A stretch of 64,000 nucleotides of DNA from a virus. A program made the position numbers and the translations under genes. The notes under the pieces were generated by a model, which worked only from the letters and a program-made list of their open reading frames with translations, had not been told where the DNA came from and did no database searches. How positions within the stretch are numbered: the stretch's first letter is position 1; every line of letters starts with the position of its first letter. Below are positions 10,749 through 18,500 of this stretch, one piece after another. Where the stretch lies: IMG/VR virus record IMGVR_UViG_3300009001_000010, positions 1 to 64,000 of that record; one strand, given 5' to 3'.

Positions 10749-12815
10749 ATGGCAACCAACTTTTTAAATAATCTAAACTATCCAATAGTAATAAATTCAT
10801 CAGCAGTAACAAATGCAGATAATAAAGAGGCTATATATTTAAACTCTGTAAAGAACAGAAATGATTTAAACAATATAAGCGCTTATATTAACACTTTATT
10901 GGTACCTGCTATGCAGGGGTTAGCTAGCGGGCCAAAGTATCCTTATGATGCCGTTGTAGATGGTATTTCAGGGCTTACTACAATTACTTATCCAGAGGAA
11001 AAAGGTAACAATCAATTTAACATTGGATTATACTGGAAAAAAGATTCAGAAACAGAACCAGGTAGACCTTGTACTATTAAGGAATCTTTTGATTATTTAT
11101 TAAGCAACTTAGTAGACAGAATTGTTGAAGTACAACAATCGACTACAGACTTAACTGAAGTTTGGGAACAAATTAGATGCAACTCTTTAAATTTAGAAAG
11201 AGTTAAAAAAGACAGTTTGGGCGAACAATATATTCTTGAATGCTTATCAAATAAGCAAAGAGAATGGGATCTTTCTAAACATATCTATGAAATTTTATTT
11301 CAACTTACAGAAGGTCATGATGAAGCTCAATTAGCTGAATTAGATTCTGGAGCTGATTATCCGAGCTTATCTATTAAAACTTCTTTATTAATTCCTGGGC
11401 CAGAAGGTCCCGCTGGGCCAACTGGGCCTCAAGGGCCTGCTGGAGTAGACGGCGGGAATGCAATATTTTATTCTAGAGAGCAATTGGCACCTACAATTGA
11501 AAATGTTAAAGAAACTACTTTAGATAAATTAAGTAGCGCTAATAACTTTAAATTTAATTCAATTGAAAATCAATTTAATATTGTTAATGCTGGTAAAGAC
11601 AGAGGATTATCTTTAGGAGAAACTTTAAATTTAACAGTTTTTGGAGATTTTCCTGGAACTGGAATACCAGATCATGGAGAAGCTAGAGCATATACTTTTT
11701 GTAGTACAGGAAGTCCCGACATAAATAGAATTATTGATTTAATTGAATACGAATCAAACGGTGTACCTTCATTAAAAAGTTTAATGCAAAATGTATCAAC
11801 TTTAAATAATAATTTAAATGCAAAGTTTATCGCACCTATTTGGAATAGAAATTATTTAACAAATAAAGTAGGGGATGAAATTTTAGCTGTAGAAGAATCT
11901 TACACGCCAATCATTGGCGTATCTAGAGATGATATAACTTATTCAGACATCACTTTTAATAGCGCATTCGTTTGGAACGAAGAAGAGTATGTTGGATTGC
12001 AAGATGATTACGAAAATGCCAATGCATTTAATTTAGGAGAAACTGCTACTTTAAAAAGACATTATTGTTCAATGGGCGAGTCACCTATAATTATGCTAGG
12101 TGAATACTTGCAAGGAGACGAAATTGTAGCAGTACCTTTTCAACTGTTAATAAATAGAGGAATACCTGTTAGATTTTTGCTTACTGGGCTGCAAGATATT
12201 GATAGTAGCGAGCCGCACCATTTTAATGCTAATGTAATAGGAATGTCTAAAAGGTATTTTGAAGAATCTATATTAGACAGTTATTTATTAGATCCAGATC
12301 CAGAAAATAATGCTCAAGAAAAAATTCAAGAACAACTTTTTAATTCTTTAAATATTATTGAAGATGATCAAGGAAATCTAGTGGGGGCCGCTTACGAAAA
12401 ATTGCCTTCTTTAATGTTTAGGGAAGATGTTGATTTTGGTAGCGAAAATAGCGATGACTTGAGAATATATACAAAAGGAAATTGGGAAAAATATATCAAC
12501 TTAAATACATTGGGAATTATTACTAATAAATCAAATTATGGAGAAGTAGAAGAAAATCCTAGATTGTTTAATGAAGATCCAAACCTTGGACTTTTAGATC
12601 TTGGAATTTTAAATTCTGATGCTAATAAAATGTGCAGCGATATTTTAAATATACAAGATGACAATTTTGCTAGTGGAATAATTTATTACCCTTACATAGA
12701 AAAAGTTTGGGAACTTTTGTTTGGAGAAACAAAAGATAAAACAAACATAACTCAAAGATTAGCTGTAGCTAAACATTCAAGACTAAGCATAGCTTATGCT
12801 AATATAAAAGTGTAA
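10749..12815 (+). CDS. tail/baseplate protein with short collagen-like segment
   Basis: A 688-residue protein. At about residues 217-235 there is a short Gly-X-Y run (GPEGPAGPTGPQGPAG), a miniature of the long collagen repeats in the fibre gene at 29645-33496. The rest is mixed alpha/beta with no catalytic motif. Base composition is less AT-extreme than in the preceding genes. The Gly-X-Y stretch suggests a trimeric assembly. The role, tail fibre or baseplate wedge, is inferred. Confidence 0.6.
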   Translation: MATNFLNNLNYPIVINSSAVTNADNKEAIYLNSVKNRNDLNNISAYINTLLVPAMQGLASGPKYPYDAVVDGISGLTTITYPEEKGNNQFNIGLYWKKDSETEPGRPCTIKESFDYLLSNLVDRIVEVQQSTTDLTEVWEQIRCNSLNLERVKKDSLGEQYILECLSNKQREWDLSKHIYEILFQLTEGHDEAQLAELDSGADYPSLSIKTSLLIPGPEGPAGPTGPQGPAGVDGGNAIFYSREQLAPTIENVKETTLDKLSSANNFKFNSIENQFNIVNAGKDRGLSLGETLNLTVFGDFPGTGIPDHGEARAYTFCSTGSPDINRIIDLIEYESNGVPSLKSLMQNVSTLNNNLNAKFIAPIWNRNYLTNKVGDEILAVEESYTPIIGVSRDDITYSDITFNSAFVWNEEEYVGLQDDYENANAFNLGETATLKRHYCSMGESPIIMLGEYLQGDEIVAVPFQLLINRGIPVRFLLTGLQDIDSSEPHHFNANVIGMSKRYFEESILDSYLLDPDPENNAQEKIQEQLFNSLNIIEDDQGNLVGAAYEKLPSLMFREDVDFGSENSDDLRIYTKGNWEKYINLNTLGIITNKSNYGEVEENPRLFNEDPNLGLLDLGILNSDANKMCSDILNIQDDNFASGIIYYPYIEKVWELLFGETKDKTNITQRLAVAKHSRLSIAYANIKV

Positions 12816-12825
12816 GGAGAAATAA

Positions 12826-13140
12826 ATGAAAGAAGACCAAGATATAAATCTAGTTTCTTACCGCTTAAAAGAAATTGAAAATAGTTTAGACAAGCACTTA
12901 GAAAAGCTGTCTAATAAAATTGATCTTCTTTTAGAACAAGTAAATAAAACAACTATTGCTCAATCTGAAACTAAAGTAAAAGTACAAAAGTTAGAAAGTG
13001 ACGTACAAAATTTAATTAAAGCAGATGAAAATTTAAAAGAAGAAATTACAAAACTAAAAGTTACGCTTGCAGAAAAATTAGGATGGGGAGCTGTAGGCGG
13101 AATTTTAAGTGGAGTAATTTTAAAAATGTTAGGACAATAA
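12826..13140 (+). CDS. coiled-coil protein with C-terminal TM, XhlA-like
   Basis: A 104-residue protein with a good ribosome site (AAGGAG) 6 bases before its ATG. Residues 5-80 are coiled coil and the last 20 residues (GWGAVGGILSGVILKMLG) form one glycine-rich membrane helix. This layout matches XhlA/XpaF-type phage membrane proteins that assist holins. Whether it is a lysis accessory or a virion membrane-contact protein cannot be decided here. The family call is by layout only. Confidence 0.6.
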   Translation: MKEDQDINLVSYRLKEIENSLDKHLEKLSNKIDLLLEQVNKTTIAQSETKVKVQKLESDVQNLIKADENLKEEITKLKVTLAEKLGWGAVGGILSGVILKMLGQ

Positions 13141-13141
13141 T

Positions 13142-13369
13142 ATGCCATTAGATCCAAATAATAATTTTGATAGAATTACTTTAAATAGAATTTCTAATCT
13201 TGAAGAAAGAATTAGAGACTTATTTACAGTTCAAAACAATCTTGTATCTAATGCACAAGTATCAGAACTACTTACAGCTATATCAACAGAACTTAGCGTG
13301 ATTAAAGAAACGCTAAGCTCATTAGAAAAAAGAGTAAGTATTTTAGAAGATATTCCAGAAATTAATTAA
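13142..13369 (+). CDS. small coiled-coil protein
   Basis: A 75-residue protein starting 1 base after the previous stop. Most of it is a long amphipathic helix with regular Leu/Ile spacing (RISNLEERIRDLF, then LSSLEKRVSILED), so it is probably an oligomeric coiled coil. It is the last gene of the plus-strand structural run and meets a minus-strand gene tail to tail. The function is unknown. Confidence 0.6.
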   Translation: MPLDPNNNFDRITLNRISNLEERIRDLFTVQNNLVSNAQVSELLTAISTELSVIKETLSSLEKRVSILEDIPEIN

Positions 13370-13496
13370 CATTTAAAACTGAATTAATTTTAGTAATAAT
13401 ATCTTTAATCTTTAATTTGCTAGACTCTAGATCATTAATATTTTTTTGAATTTTTTTTAATGAATTAGAGTCTTTATTTCGTTTGCAATTACACAT
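13362..13496 (-). CDS. possible 44-aa small protein
   Basis: A short open frame of 44 codons whose ATG overlaps the stop of the upstream coiled-coil gene (ATGTGTAA), suggesting coupling. It starts MCNCKR, then becomes a Lys/Ile/Asn-rich helix, and it ends inside the stop region of the convergent plus-strand gene. Without it, the 119 bases between the convergent genes would hold nothing. It is supported only by open frame and overlap. Confidence 0.35.
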   Translation of the reverse strand: MCNCKRNKDSNSLKKIQKNINDLESSKLKIKDIITKINSVLNVN

Positions 13497-13800
13497 CTTG
13501 CTCTAAGTCCTTCAACTTGTTTTTAAGGCGTGTATTTTCAGAACGTACTTTTTTAAGATCTGCTTTAAGATCAGATGCCTCTTCAGCAAGTTGAGTAAGC
13601 AAACGATTCAAGTCTTCAATTTTTTGATCAGAATCTTTTTGCAAAAGCTCTAACTCAGCTTCAAGCTCTGGACATCTAGTACATGCAGCTTGCTTAGTAT
13701 TAGATTTGCAAGAAGCCAGTTGTTGTTTAAGAGAAATGATTTCATTTTGAAGTTGAACAACTTTTTTAGCAGACGCTTGTCTTTCTTTAAATAAGCTCAT
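13489..13800 (-). CDS. coiled-coil protein with Cys cluster
   Basis: Start taken at 13800 (MSLFKERQAS), 2 bases after the upstream stop, preceded by AGGA. The 103 residues are almost all coiled coil with Leu/Lys/Glu heptads. They are interrupted at about residues 38-51 by four cysteines (LASCK, then AACTRCPELE) that might bind metal or form disulfides. Function unknown. Confidence 0.65.
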   Translation of the reverse strand: MSLFKERQASAKKVVQLQNEIISLKQQLASCKSNTKQAACTRCPELEAELELLQKDSDQKIEDLNRLLTQLAEEASDLKADLKKVRSENTRLKNKLKDLEQDV

Positions 13801-13802
13801 AA

Positions 13803-14300
13803 TTAAAATCCTGTAGGCTTGTGTGGAGTAAAAATGAGATGAGGCTCCCAAGAATCAGAATCATTATTAAATGATTGATCTTTATCTAATACCACATGAA
13901 TACCAATTTTATCTACTTTTACAGAAAGCACATTATCCATACTAATAACATTAGCGATTTGCTCTGCTAGCCACTTCTTACCTTGAACCTCCCATTGGGG
14001 GAGTTTTGTAGTATTATTAAAATCTACTACAGTAGCAACTTGAGTATTTTTATTAGAGTATGAATTAATTAAAGAAATTTCTACATCTTTAAAATGGCGA
14101 CACCTTCTAAGCCAAGTAAAAATTGCAGTAGGCAATTGTTCAGCGCTGACTAAGTCAGTTAAATTTTTACCACCTGGAATTACCATTTTAAGTTGTTTGT
14201 TAATTTTAGGACCTTGTAGTTTTTTAACTAAAGATTCTTGATTTGCAATAGAAGAATTAGTGCCTAATTGCTTGATTGCATCTGTTTTATTAATAGACAT
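13803..14300 (-). CDS. hypothetical protein (165 aa)
   Basis: A 165-residue protein with an AAGAGAT ribosome site and a start inside the end of the upstream gene (37-base overlap). There is no signal peptide, membrane helix or known motif. The C-terminal half looks like an alternating alpha/beta domain. The overlap supports co-expression with its neighbours. I do not recognise the family. Confidence 0.65.
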   Translation of the reverse strand: MSINKTDAIKQLGTNSSIANQESLVKKLQGPKINKQLKMVIPGGKNLTDLVSAEQLPTAIFTWLRRCRHFKDVEISLINSYSNKNTQVATVVDFNNTTKLPQWEVQGKKWLAEQIANVISMDNVLSVKVDKIGIHVVLDKDQSFNNDSDSWEPHLIFTPHKPTGF

Positions 14301-14974
14301 AAATTATCTCTTTTCTCAGATAAATTTGAAGTATATTTAAAGTTTTTGTTTTCAACGCTAGGTTTATAATAAGTAAGTTTATTATAAAGATACATTTTTA
14401 GATCATCGCCATCAAAATTATCTGGAATAGATAAGTCAATATATTTGAATGGCTCTATTATAAAATAATCAATTTCTTCAGTAGCTCTATAAAGTAAGTC
14501 TCTATTAACTTCTAAAATATATTTTCGTATAATAGAAAAGATAAACATTTTAATTTCATTAACAATATAAAACCAAAATTTCTTTTCTTTTTTATATCTA
14601 GAAGCAGGTATATGAGCTTTTTTATTTAAGTGCAAAATAAAAGCCTCAATGCATATATCTAAAAAAGACATGTTGTTATTCTTTAAATATGTGTCTAGCA
14701 AAGAGAATTTTTTTTCTAAAGTAAAAGGAGTGCCATCATCTGCTTCTAGTAATCTTAATAAAGTATAGAAAGTTATATCTTTATAATAATTTCTGTTTTC
14801 GTAACAAGCTTGCCATACTAAAAACGTAGGAAGTATTTTATTTAAAATATAACTATAACTTTTTTTACACTTATGTTTTTTAACAGCTATATACTTGCTT
14901 TGAAAAATCTCAAAATTTATATTGCTGTAAATAGGTATTACATTAGTATCTAAAGTTATAGTTTCTAATTTCAT
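14264..14974 (-). CDS. hypothetical protein (236 aa)
   Basis: A mostly helical, aromatic- and Lys-rich 236-residue protein. Its ATG overlaps the upstream stop as ATGA, so it is translationally coupled to the nuclease gene before it. No catalytic motif seen. Function unknown. Confidence 0.65.
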   Translation of the reverse strand: MKLETITLDTNVIPIYSNINFEIFQSKYIAVKKHKCKKSYSYILNKILPTFLVWQACYENRNYYKDITFYTLLRLLEADDGTPFTLEKKFSLLDTYLKNNNMSFLDICIEAFILHLNKKAHIPASRYKKEKKFWFYIVNEIKMFIFSIIRKYILEVNRDLLYRATEEIDYFIIEPFKYIDLSIPDNFDGDDLKMYLYNKLTYYKPSVENKNFKYTSNLSEKRDNLCLLIKQMQSSN

Positions 14975-15321
14975 TTATCACATGTGTCTATGTATGCATT
15001 GAAAAGATGAATCCAGTCATCTAAACGCATAGTACATAGAATGTCTTCTCTATCATCTTTTGTTATGGCTACAGGAATCTTACCATTAATATTAGCATCT
15101 TCTATAGCTTGTTTTAAAGCAGCTTTAATATTGCAACGTTTATGACGCTTAGCCTCTATATGAAATATAGGTATATCTACATCAGAAACTTCAGCTCCAC
15201 CAGACCTAGTTTGGCCTATACCTCTCTTAGCTTCAAGAGAAGTATTATCAGTTATATACTTTGCAAGCTTACGTTCAAATGCTGCACCTTTTAATCTAGC
15301 ACCTCTACCTCTACTCGTCAT
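14971..15321 (-). CDS. PD-(D/E)XK Holliday-junction resolvase-like nuclease
   Basis: Start taken at 15321 (MTSRGRGARLKG), with AAAGG upstream, inside the end of clpP. The 116-residue protein has the pattern of small phage resolvases and RecB-fold nucleases: a basic N-terminus (RLKGAAFERKLAKY), a Gly/Arg loop (RGIGQTRSGGAEVSDVDIP) supplying the metal-binding Asp, the ExK pair in FHIEAKRHK, then a helix with a conserved Gln-type position. The likely role is cutting branched DNA during replication or packaging. The family is confident, the exact substrate is inference. Confidence 0.65.
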   Translation of the reverse strand: MTSRGRGARLKGAAFERKLAKYITDNTSLEAKRGIGQTRSGGAEVSDVDIPIFHIEAKRHKRCNIKAALKQAIEDANINGKIPVAITKDDREDILCTMRLDDWIHLFNAYIDTCDK

Positions 15322-15958
15322 CTTCTTCATCCTTTTCAAAAGAGACTTCATATTTTCTTGAATCCATAACTGAATCAATTAAATTGAAATCTAAAGCTTC
15401 TTGAGTAGAAAAATAAAAAGAAGTTTTATTTTTAAAATTAAGATTCCAAACTGATTTTTTCATTTCAGTTCTTTCTCGAATAATTTTATCTGCTACTTTT
15501 TGACAATGCTCATAATAATGAGCAAAAGATTTCATACCATCGATAGAGTCTATGCTGCCGGAATGAACTACAGGTTGATGATAAAAGAAAGTAGTAGTAG
15601 GAGTAGCAATTCTATAATCAGCTGCACTTAAAATAATTAATCCAGCACTACTACATAAACCAGTAGTAACTAAAATAACTGGGCAACTAATTGTTTTGAT
15701 TGCATCATATATAGCAAGGCCATCAGTTAAAGAGCCTCCTTCTGTATTTAAATATACAGTAATTGGCTCTTCATCATTTAATTTTTCTAAATGAAATAAT
15801 TGAGAAATAAATAGTTCTGCTTTTTCTCCAGAAACTTCACCAAAAAAAGATAAAGCTCTAGTAGTATCACCAAAGAACTTATGTTCATAAGGCGACCAAG
15901 TAGAAAGATCTTGAGAAGATAGAAGTTCCTCAAGTAGTGCTTGTTTTAATTCGCTCAT
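15311..15958 (-). CDS. clpP: ClpP-family serine protease
   Basis: A 215-residue protein of normal ClpP length. The nucleophile motif is GLCSSAG (Ser104 equivalent to GMAAS-M-G), the catalytic His is in FFYHQP (His127), and the strand TVYLNTEGGS gives the oxyanion glycines. In phages this family is used either for head maturation or as a peptidase. There is no major capsid gene in this window, and the neighbours are nucleases. It could also work with an AAA+ unfoldase, but no ClpX/ClpA gene is visible here. Confidence 0.85.
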   Translation of the reverse strand: MSELKQALLEELLSSQDLSTWSPYEHKFFGDTTRALSFFGEVSGEKAELFISQLFHLEKLNDEEPITVYLNTEGGSLTDGLAIYDAIKTISCPVILVTTGLCSSAGLIILSAADYRIATPTTTFFYHQPVVHSGSIDSIDGMKSFAHYYEHCQKVADKIIRERTEMKKSVWNLNFKNKTSFYFSTQEALDFNLIDSVMDSRKYEVSFEKDEEDDE

Positions 15959-16393
15959 TTAATAGCTTTCGAATATTTTTTGTTTAATGTAATCAGAAGT
16001 TATTTTTTTAGCTTCTTTGTAAGATACTTCCACATAATTATAACCGGCGTCAATTAAAAAAGTTTTTTTGCGATTGTCTCGATATTGAATATTATGAAAA
16101 TCTTTTTTAGCTTCTTCATATGGTTTATAACCAAAAAGAACCTGCTCATAATGTTGTTTACCGTGAAGCTCAATAACAGTATTTAACTCATCTATAAACC
16201 AGTCTACTGCATCGTAATTATTAGGATAAGAAGAAACCAATCCACTTAAAGGAACTTCTTGATAACATTTTAAATTTTTAAAATAAGTGTCAGTCCTAAA
16301 AAGATCTCTAAGTTTATTGTGAAATTTAGAAGCGTTCGGATAATGAAAAAACTGATCTGACCAACCGGAACGTTTATCATTTGTCATAATCAT
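15959..16393 (-). CDS. free-standing EDxHD/Vsr-fold endonuclease
   Basis: A 144-residue protein with the order QEV, then AVDWFIDEL, then TVIELHGKQHYEQ, then QYRDNRKKTFLIDAGYNYVEV. This is the E-D-xHG-H-D core of the Vsr-related EDxHD nuclease fold, also seen in the recA intron endonuclease at 38386-39162. It lacks that protein's N-terminal DNA-recognition helices. It could be a DNA repair or recombination nuclease, or a stripped-down homing enzyme. The fold is fairly secure, the role is not. Confidence 0.65.
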   Translation of the reverse strand: MIMTNDKRSGWSDQFFHYPNASKFHNKLRDLFRTDTYFKNLKCYQEVPLSGLVSSYPNNYDAVDWFIDELNTVIELHGKQHYEQVLFGYKPYEEAKKDFHNIQYRDNRKKTFLIDAGYNYVEVSYKEAKKITSDYIKQKIFESY

Positions 16394-16685
16394 GCCCTAC
16401 AACAATTTCTTTATCTTTAACAAAACCAATAATCCCTTTAGAAAAAAAGAAATTTAATAAATCTTCCCAAAGTTTATCGTCTGCTATTTCGTGAAATTGA
16501 CCAGTAGCGCTAATTTCTTCTAAATAAATTTTTTGAGTAGGCTCATGTAATATGCAAACAAACTCCCTAAATGATCGTTTAGCAGTAGCTAAATGAACCC
16601 AAGGGCCATTTTTGAATACATGAGTAGGCAAATTTATTCTTACTGAAGAAGCTAAAATAAAATCGCCATAAGTAGCTGTAGTCAT
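16377..16685 (-). CDS. hypothetical protein (102 aa)
   Basis: Start taken at 16685 because its ATG overlaps the upstream stop as ATGA. The 102 residues (MTTATYGDFILASS onward) are alpha/beta with no known motif, and the gene overlaps the following nuclease start by 17 bases. Function unknown. Confidence 0.6.
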   Translation of the reverse strand: MTTATYGDFILASSVRINLPTHVFKNGPWVHLATAKRSFREFVCILHEPTQKIYLEEISATGQFHEIADDKLWEDLLNFFFSKGIIGFVKDKEIVVGHDYDK

Positions 16686-17425
16686 TTGAAACAATCCGAT
16701 CTTTTTACACAAGTAAAATTAGTGCAATAAGGTTTTATTTTGTATTGATTTAAAGCAACATAAGTTTCAAAATATTTAGTATAATGTGAAATATCTTTAA
16801 TATCTGTATCTTTAATATCAATATGCTTTAAACGATCAAGTAAAGCTTTTTTATTTTCAGATCTTATTTTTGAATAACAAATAATAGAATAGTCTATAGA
16901 TACTTTAGAAAATGTATCTTTAAGCCTTTGCTTTAAAATTAAAGCTTTGTATTCAAAAAGATCTTGCATCCTTTTTATTTGATAATCTAAAAAAGGATAA
17001 AAAGAAATACCAACAAATTTTTTAGAAAATCTTTTAGTAGTTATATCTCTTAAAATAAAATGATATTTAAAATTTACATTAACATAACTGCTATAAGAAG
17101 GTACTTCTAAATCAGATAAAATCAATCTATATTTATCAAATGAATATAACTTGTTAAAATTGTAAATAAATAAAGTAACATATTTAAACAATTGTCTCAT
17201 TTCAGGCATTTGTTCAATAGTAAAATATTTAACAGTTTTATTAAAACAAGAATAAATTCTATCGTCTAAATCTTTAAAAGGATCTTTATCTAAACTTTTA
17301 AATAAAGCTTTTAAAGTTTTAAGAGCTATTACTTGAGAGTAATCGAGTTTAATAACAGAATGACCATATACAGGAAGTAGGGGGCATTCAAAAGTAGTTA
17401 AAAATTTATCTTCAGATATTTTCAT
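16682..17425 (-). CDS. unknown protein with Cas4/RecB-like cysteine layout
   Basis: A 247-residue protein that begins KFLTTFECPLLP, like the first helix of RecB/Cas4 nucleases (one Cys before Pro), and ends PYCTNFTCVKRSDCF. This gives a one-plus-three cysteine spacing similar to the Fe-S clamp of Cas4/AddB proteins. I could not find the PD-(D/E)XK residues between them, so it may be an inactive or very diverged relative. The layout is seen directly. The family link is tentative. Confidence 0.5.
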   Translation of the reverse strand: MKISEDKFLTTFECPLLPVYGHSVIKLDYSQVIALKTLKALFKSLDKDPFKDLDDRIYSCFNKTVKYFTIEQMPEMRQLFKYVTLFIYNFNKLYSFDKYRLILSDLEVPSYSSYVNVNFKYHFILRDITTKRFSKKFVGISFYPFLDYQIKRMQDLFEYKALILKQRLKDTFSKVSIDYSIICYSKIRSENKKALLDRLKHIDIKDTDIKDISHYTKYFETYVALNQYKIKPYCTNFTCVKRSDCFK

Positions 17426-17886
17426 TTTACCAAATGATAAGTATACAATCCTGCTGTAAAAGCTAAAGGTAAGGCTATATACATGACAAGTTTGTGTTTA
17501 AATAAAGTGTTACTTAATAATTTATTTTCTTTTTCAAGAAGAAGATTTCGTTCCTCATAAAAAGCAGCAGCAGTTTTAATATCTTCTATAACTTGATCGC
17601 ATTGAGTTCTAAATAAAGATATTTTATTTTCACATAAGCGATCTTGGTGCTCAAGTTGAGCAGCCATGTCTTTATGAAGATTATCTAAAGTATCTCTAAA
17701 TATTACTAATTGATAAGGTTTAATTAAAAAAGCATGATAAGGAGCTTTTTCACCTTTAAAAATTTGATCACAACATTGCAAATCTTGATCTTCAAAAAAA
17801 GAAAAATCAAAAAGGTTTACTTGAAAAGTATCTGCATATAAATTTAAAGGCAAACTAAAAAGTAAAAACAATAAAATTTTTTTCAT
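17422..17886 (-). CDS. signal-peptide coiled-coil membrane protein, spanin-like
   Basis: A 154-residue protein. Residues 1-18 are a Sec signal (MKKILLFLLFSLPLNLYA). The middle is a Cys-containing coiled coil (about 70-125) and residues 130-150 form a C-terminal membrane helix. Its ATG overlaps the stop of the preceding gene. There is no lipobox, so it is not a classical outer-membrane spanin. An envelope role together with the preceding gene is inferred. Confidence 0.6.
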   Translation of the reverse strand: MKKILLFLLFSLPLNLYADTFQVNLFDFSFFEDQDLQCCDQIFKGEKAPYHAFLIKPYQLVIFRDTLDNLHKDMAAQLEHQDRLCENKISLFRTQCDQVIEDIKTAAAFYEERNLLLEKENKLLSNTLFKHKLVMYIALPLAFTAGLYTYHLVK

Positions 17887-18203
17887 TTCTTTTTATCTCG
17901 CTTGCATTGAAGACAATCAAGTTCGTTACAAGCCTCTTCAAGGCGTTTATACTTTTTTTGAAAGGTCTCTTTATTAGTTTTGCTTTCAATTTTTACAGCA
18001 GCATCTATTTTCTGTAAACACAGATTATTAGAATCTGTTAATTGAATTTTTAAAGATTTTACTTGAGCAATATCTAGTTTACATACTTCTGAATGAGGCC
18101 TTGGTGGTCTTTTTAAAACAAAAGTATAAAAAACTATACCAAAGAAAAAACCAGTAGCAAAAACAATAGCTAAGATTTGTAAATTTTCTTTAAGTTCTTT
18201 CAT
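17883..18203 (-). CDS. inner-membrane spanin-like protein
   Basis: A 106-residue protein with one N-terminal membrane helix (LAIVFATGFFFGIVFYTFVL, residues 11-30), a proline hinge and a charged, Cys-containing coiled coil. This is the topology of inner-membrane spanins. It overlaps both neighbours by 4 bases. The call rests on topology and small size only, and other envelope proteins share it. Confidence 0.5.
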   Translation of the reverse strand: MKELKENLQILAIVFATGFFFGIVFYTFVLKRPPRPHSEVCKLDIAQVKSLKIQLTDSNNLCLQKIDAAVKIESKTNKETFQKKYKRLEEACNELDCLQCKRDKKK

Positions 18204-18490
18204 TTAAAAGCTCCTGAATTTTTATTCTCTTTAGACTTATACATATTTTCTACATGTTTAGAAATAAATATAGGTTGCAAAGAATAATCTTTTTTAACAG
18301 CTTCTTCATATGAAAGAATATCGTACGAAGCAGCCATTGGAGCATCAGTAAGACCCTGAATAAGGCCGCGTTGAATTAACGCTTTACGAACCCTATCCAG
18401 AGTATTACCGATGTGGTTATCTCCAGCTTCTAAATAATAATATGTTTTGTTAGAGTATAAATATACACCCATTGATTTTTTTTGAGGCAT
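18200..18490 (-). CDS. hypothetical protein (96 aa)
   Basis: Start taken at 18490 (MPQKKSMGVYLY), which has an AAGGA ribosome site and no overlap with the longer upstream reading. A small alpha/beta protein with no recognised motif, located between the primase-helicase and the spanin-like pair. Function unknown. Confidence 0.6.
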   Translation of the reverse strand: MPQKKSMGVYLYSNKTYYYLEAGDNHIGNTLDRVRKALIQRGLIQGLTDAPMAASYDILSYEEAVKKDYSLQPIFISKHVENMYKSKENKNSGAFK

Positions 18491-18500
18491 TTTTGAATCC

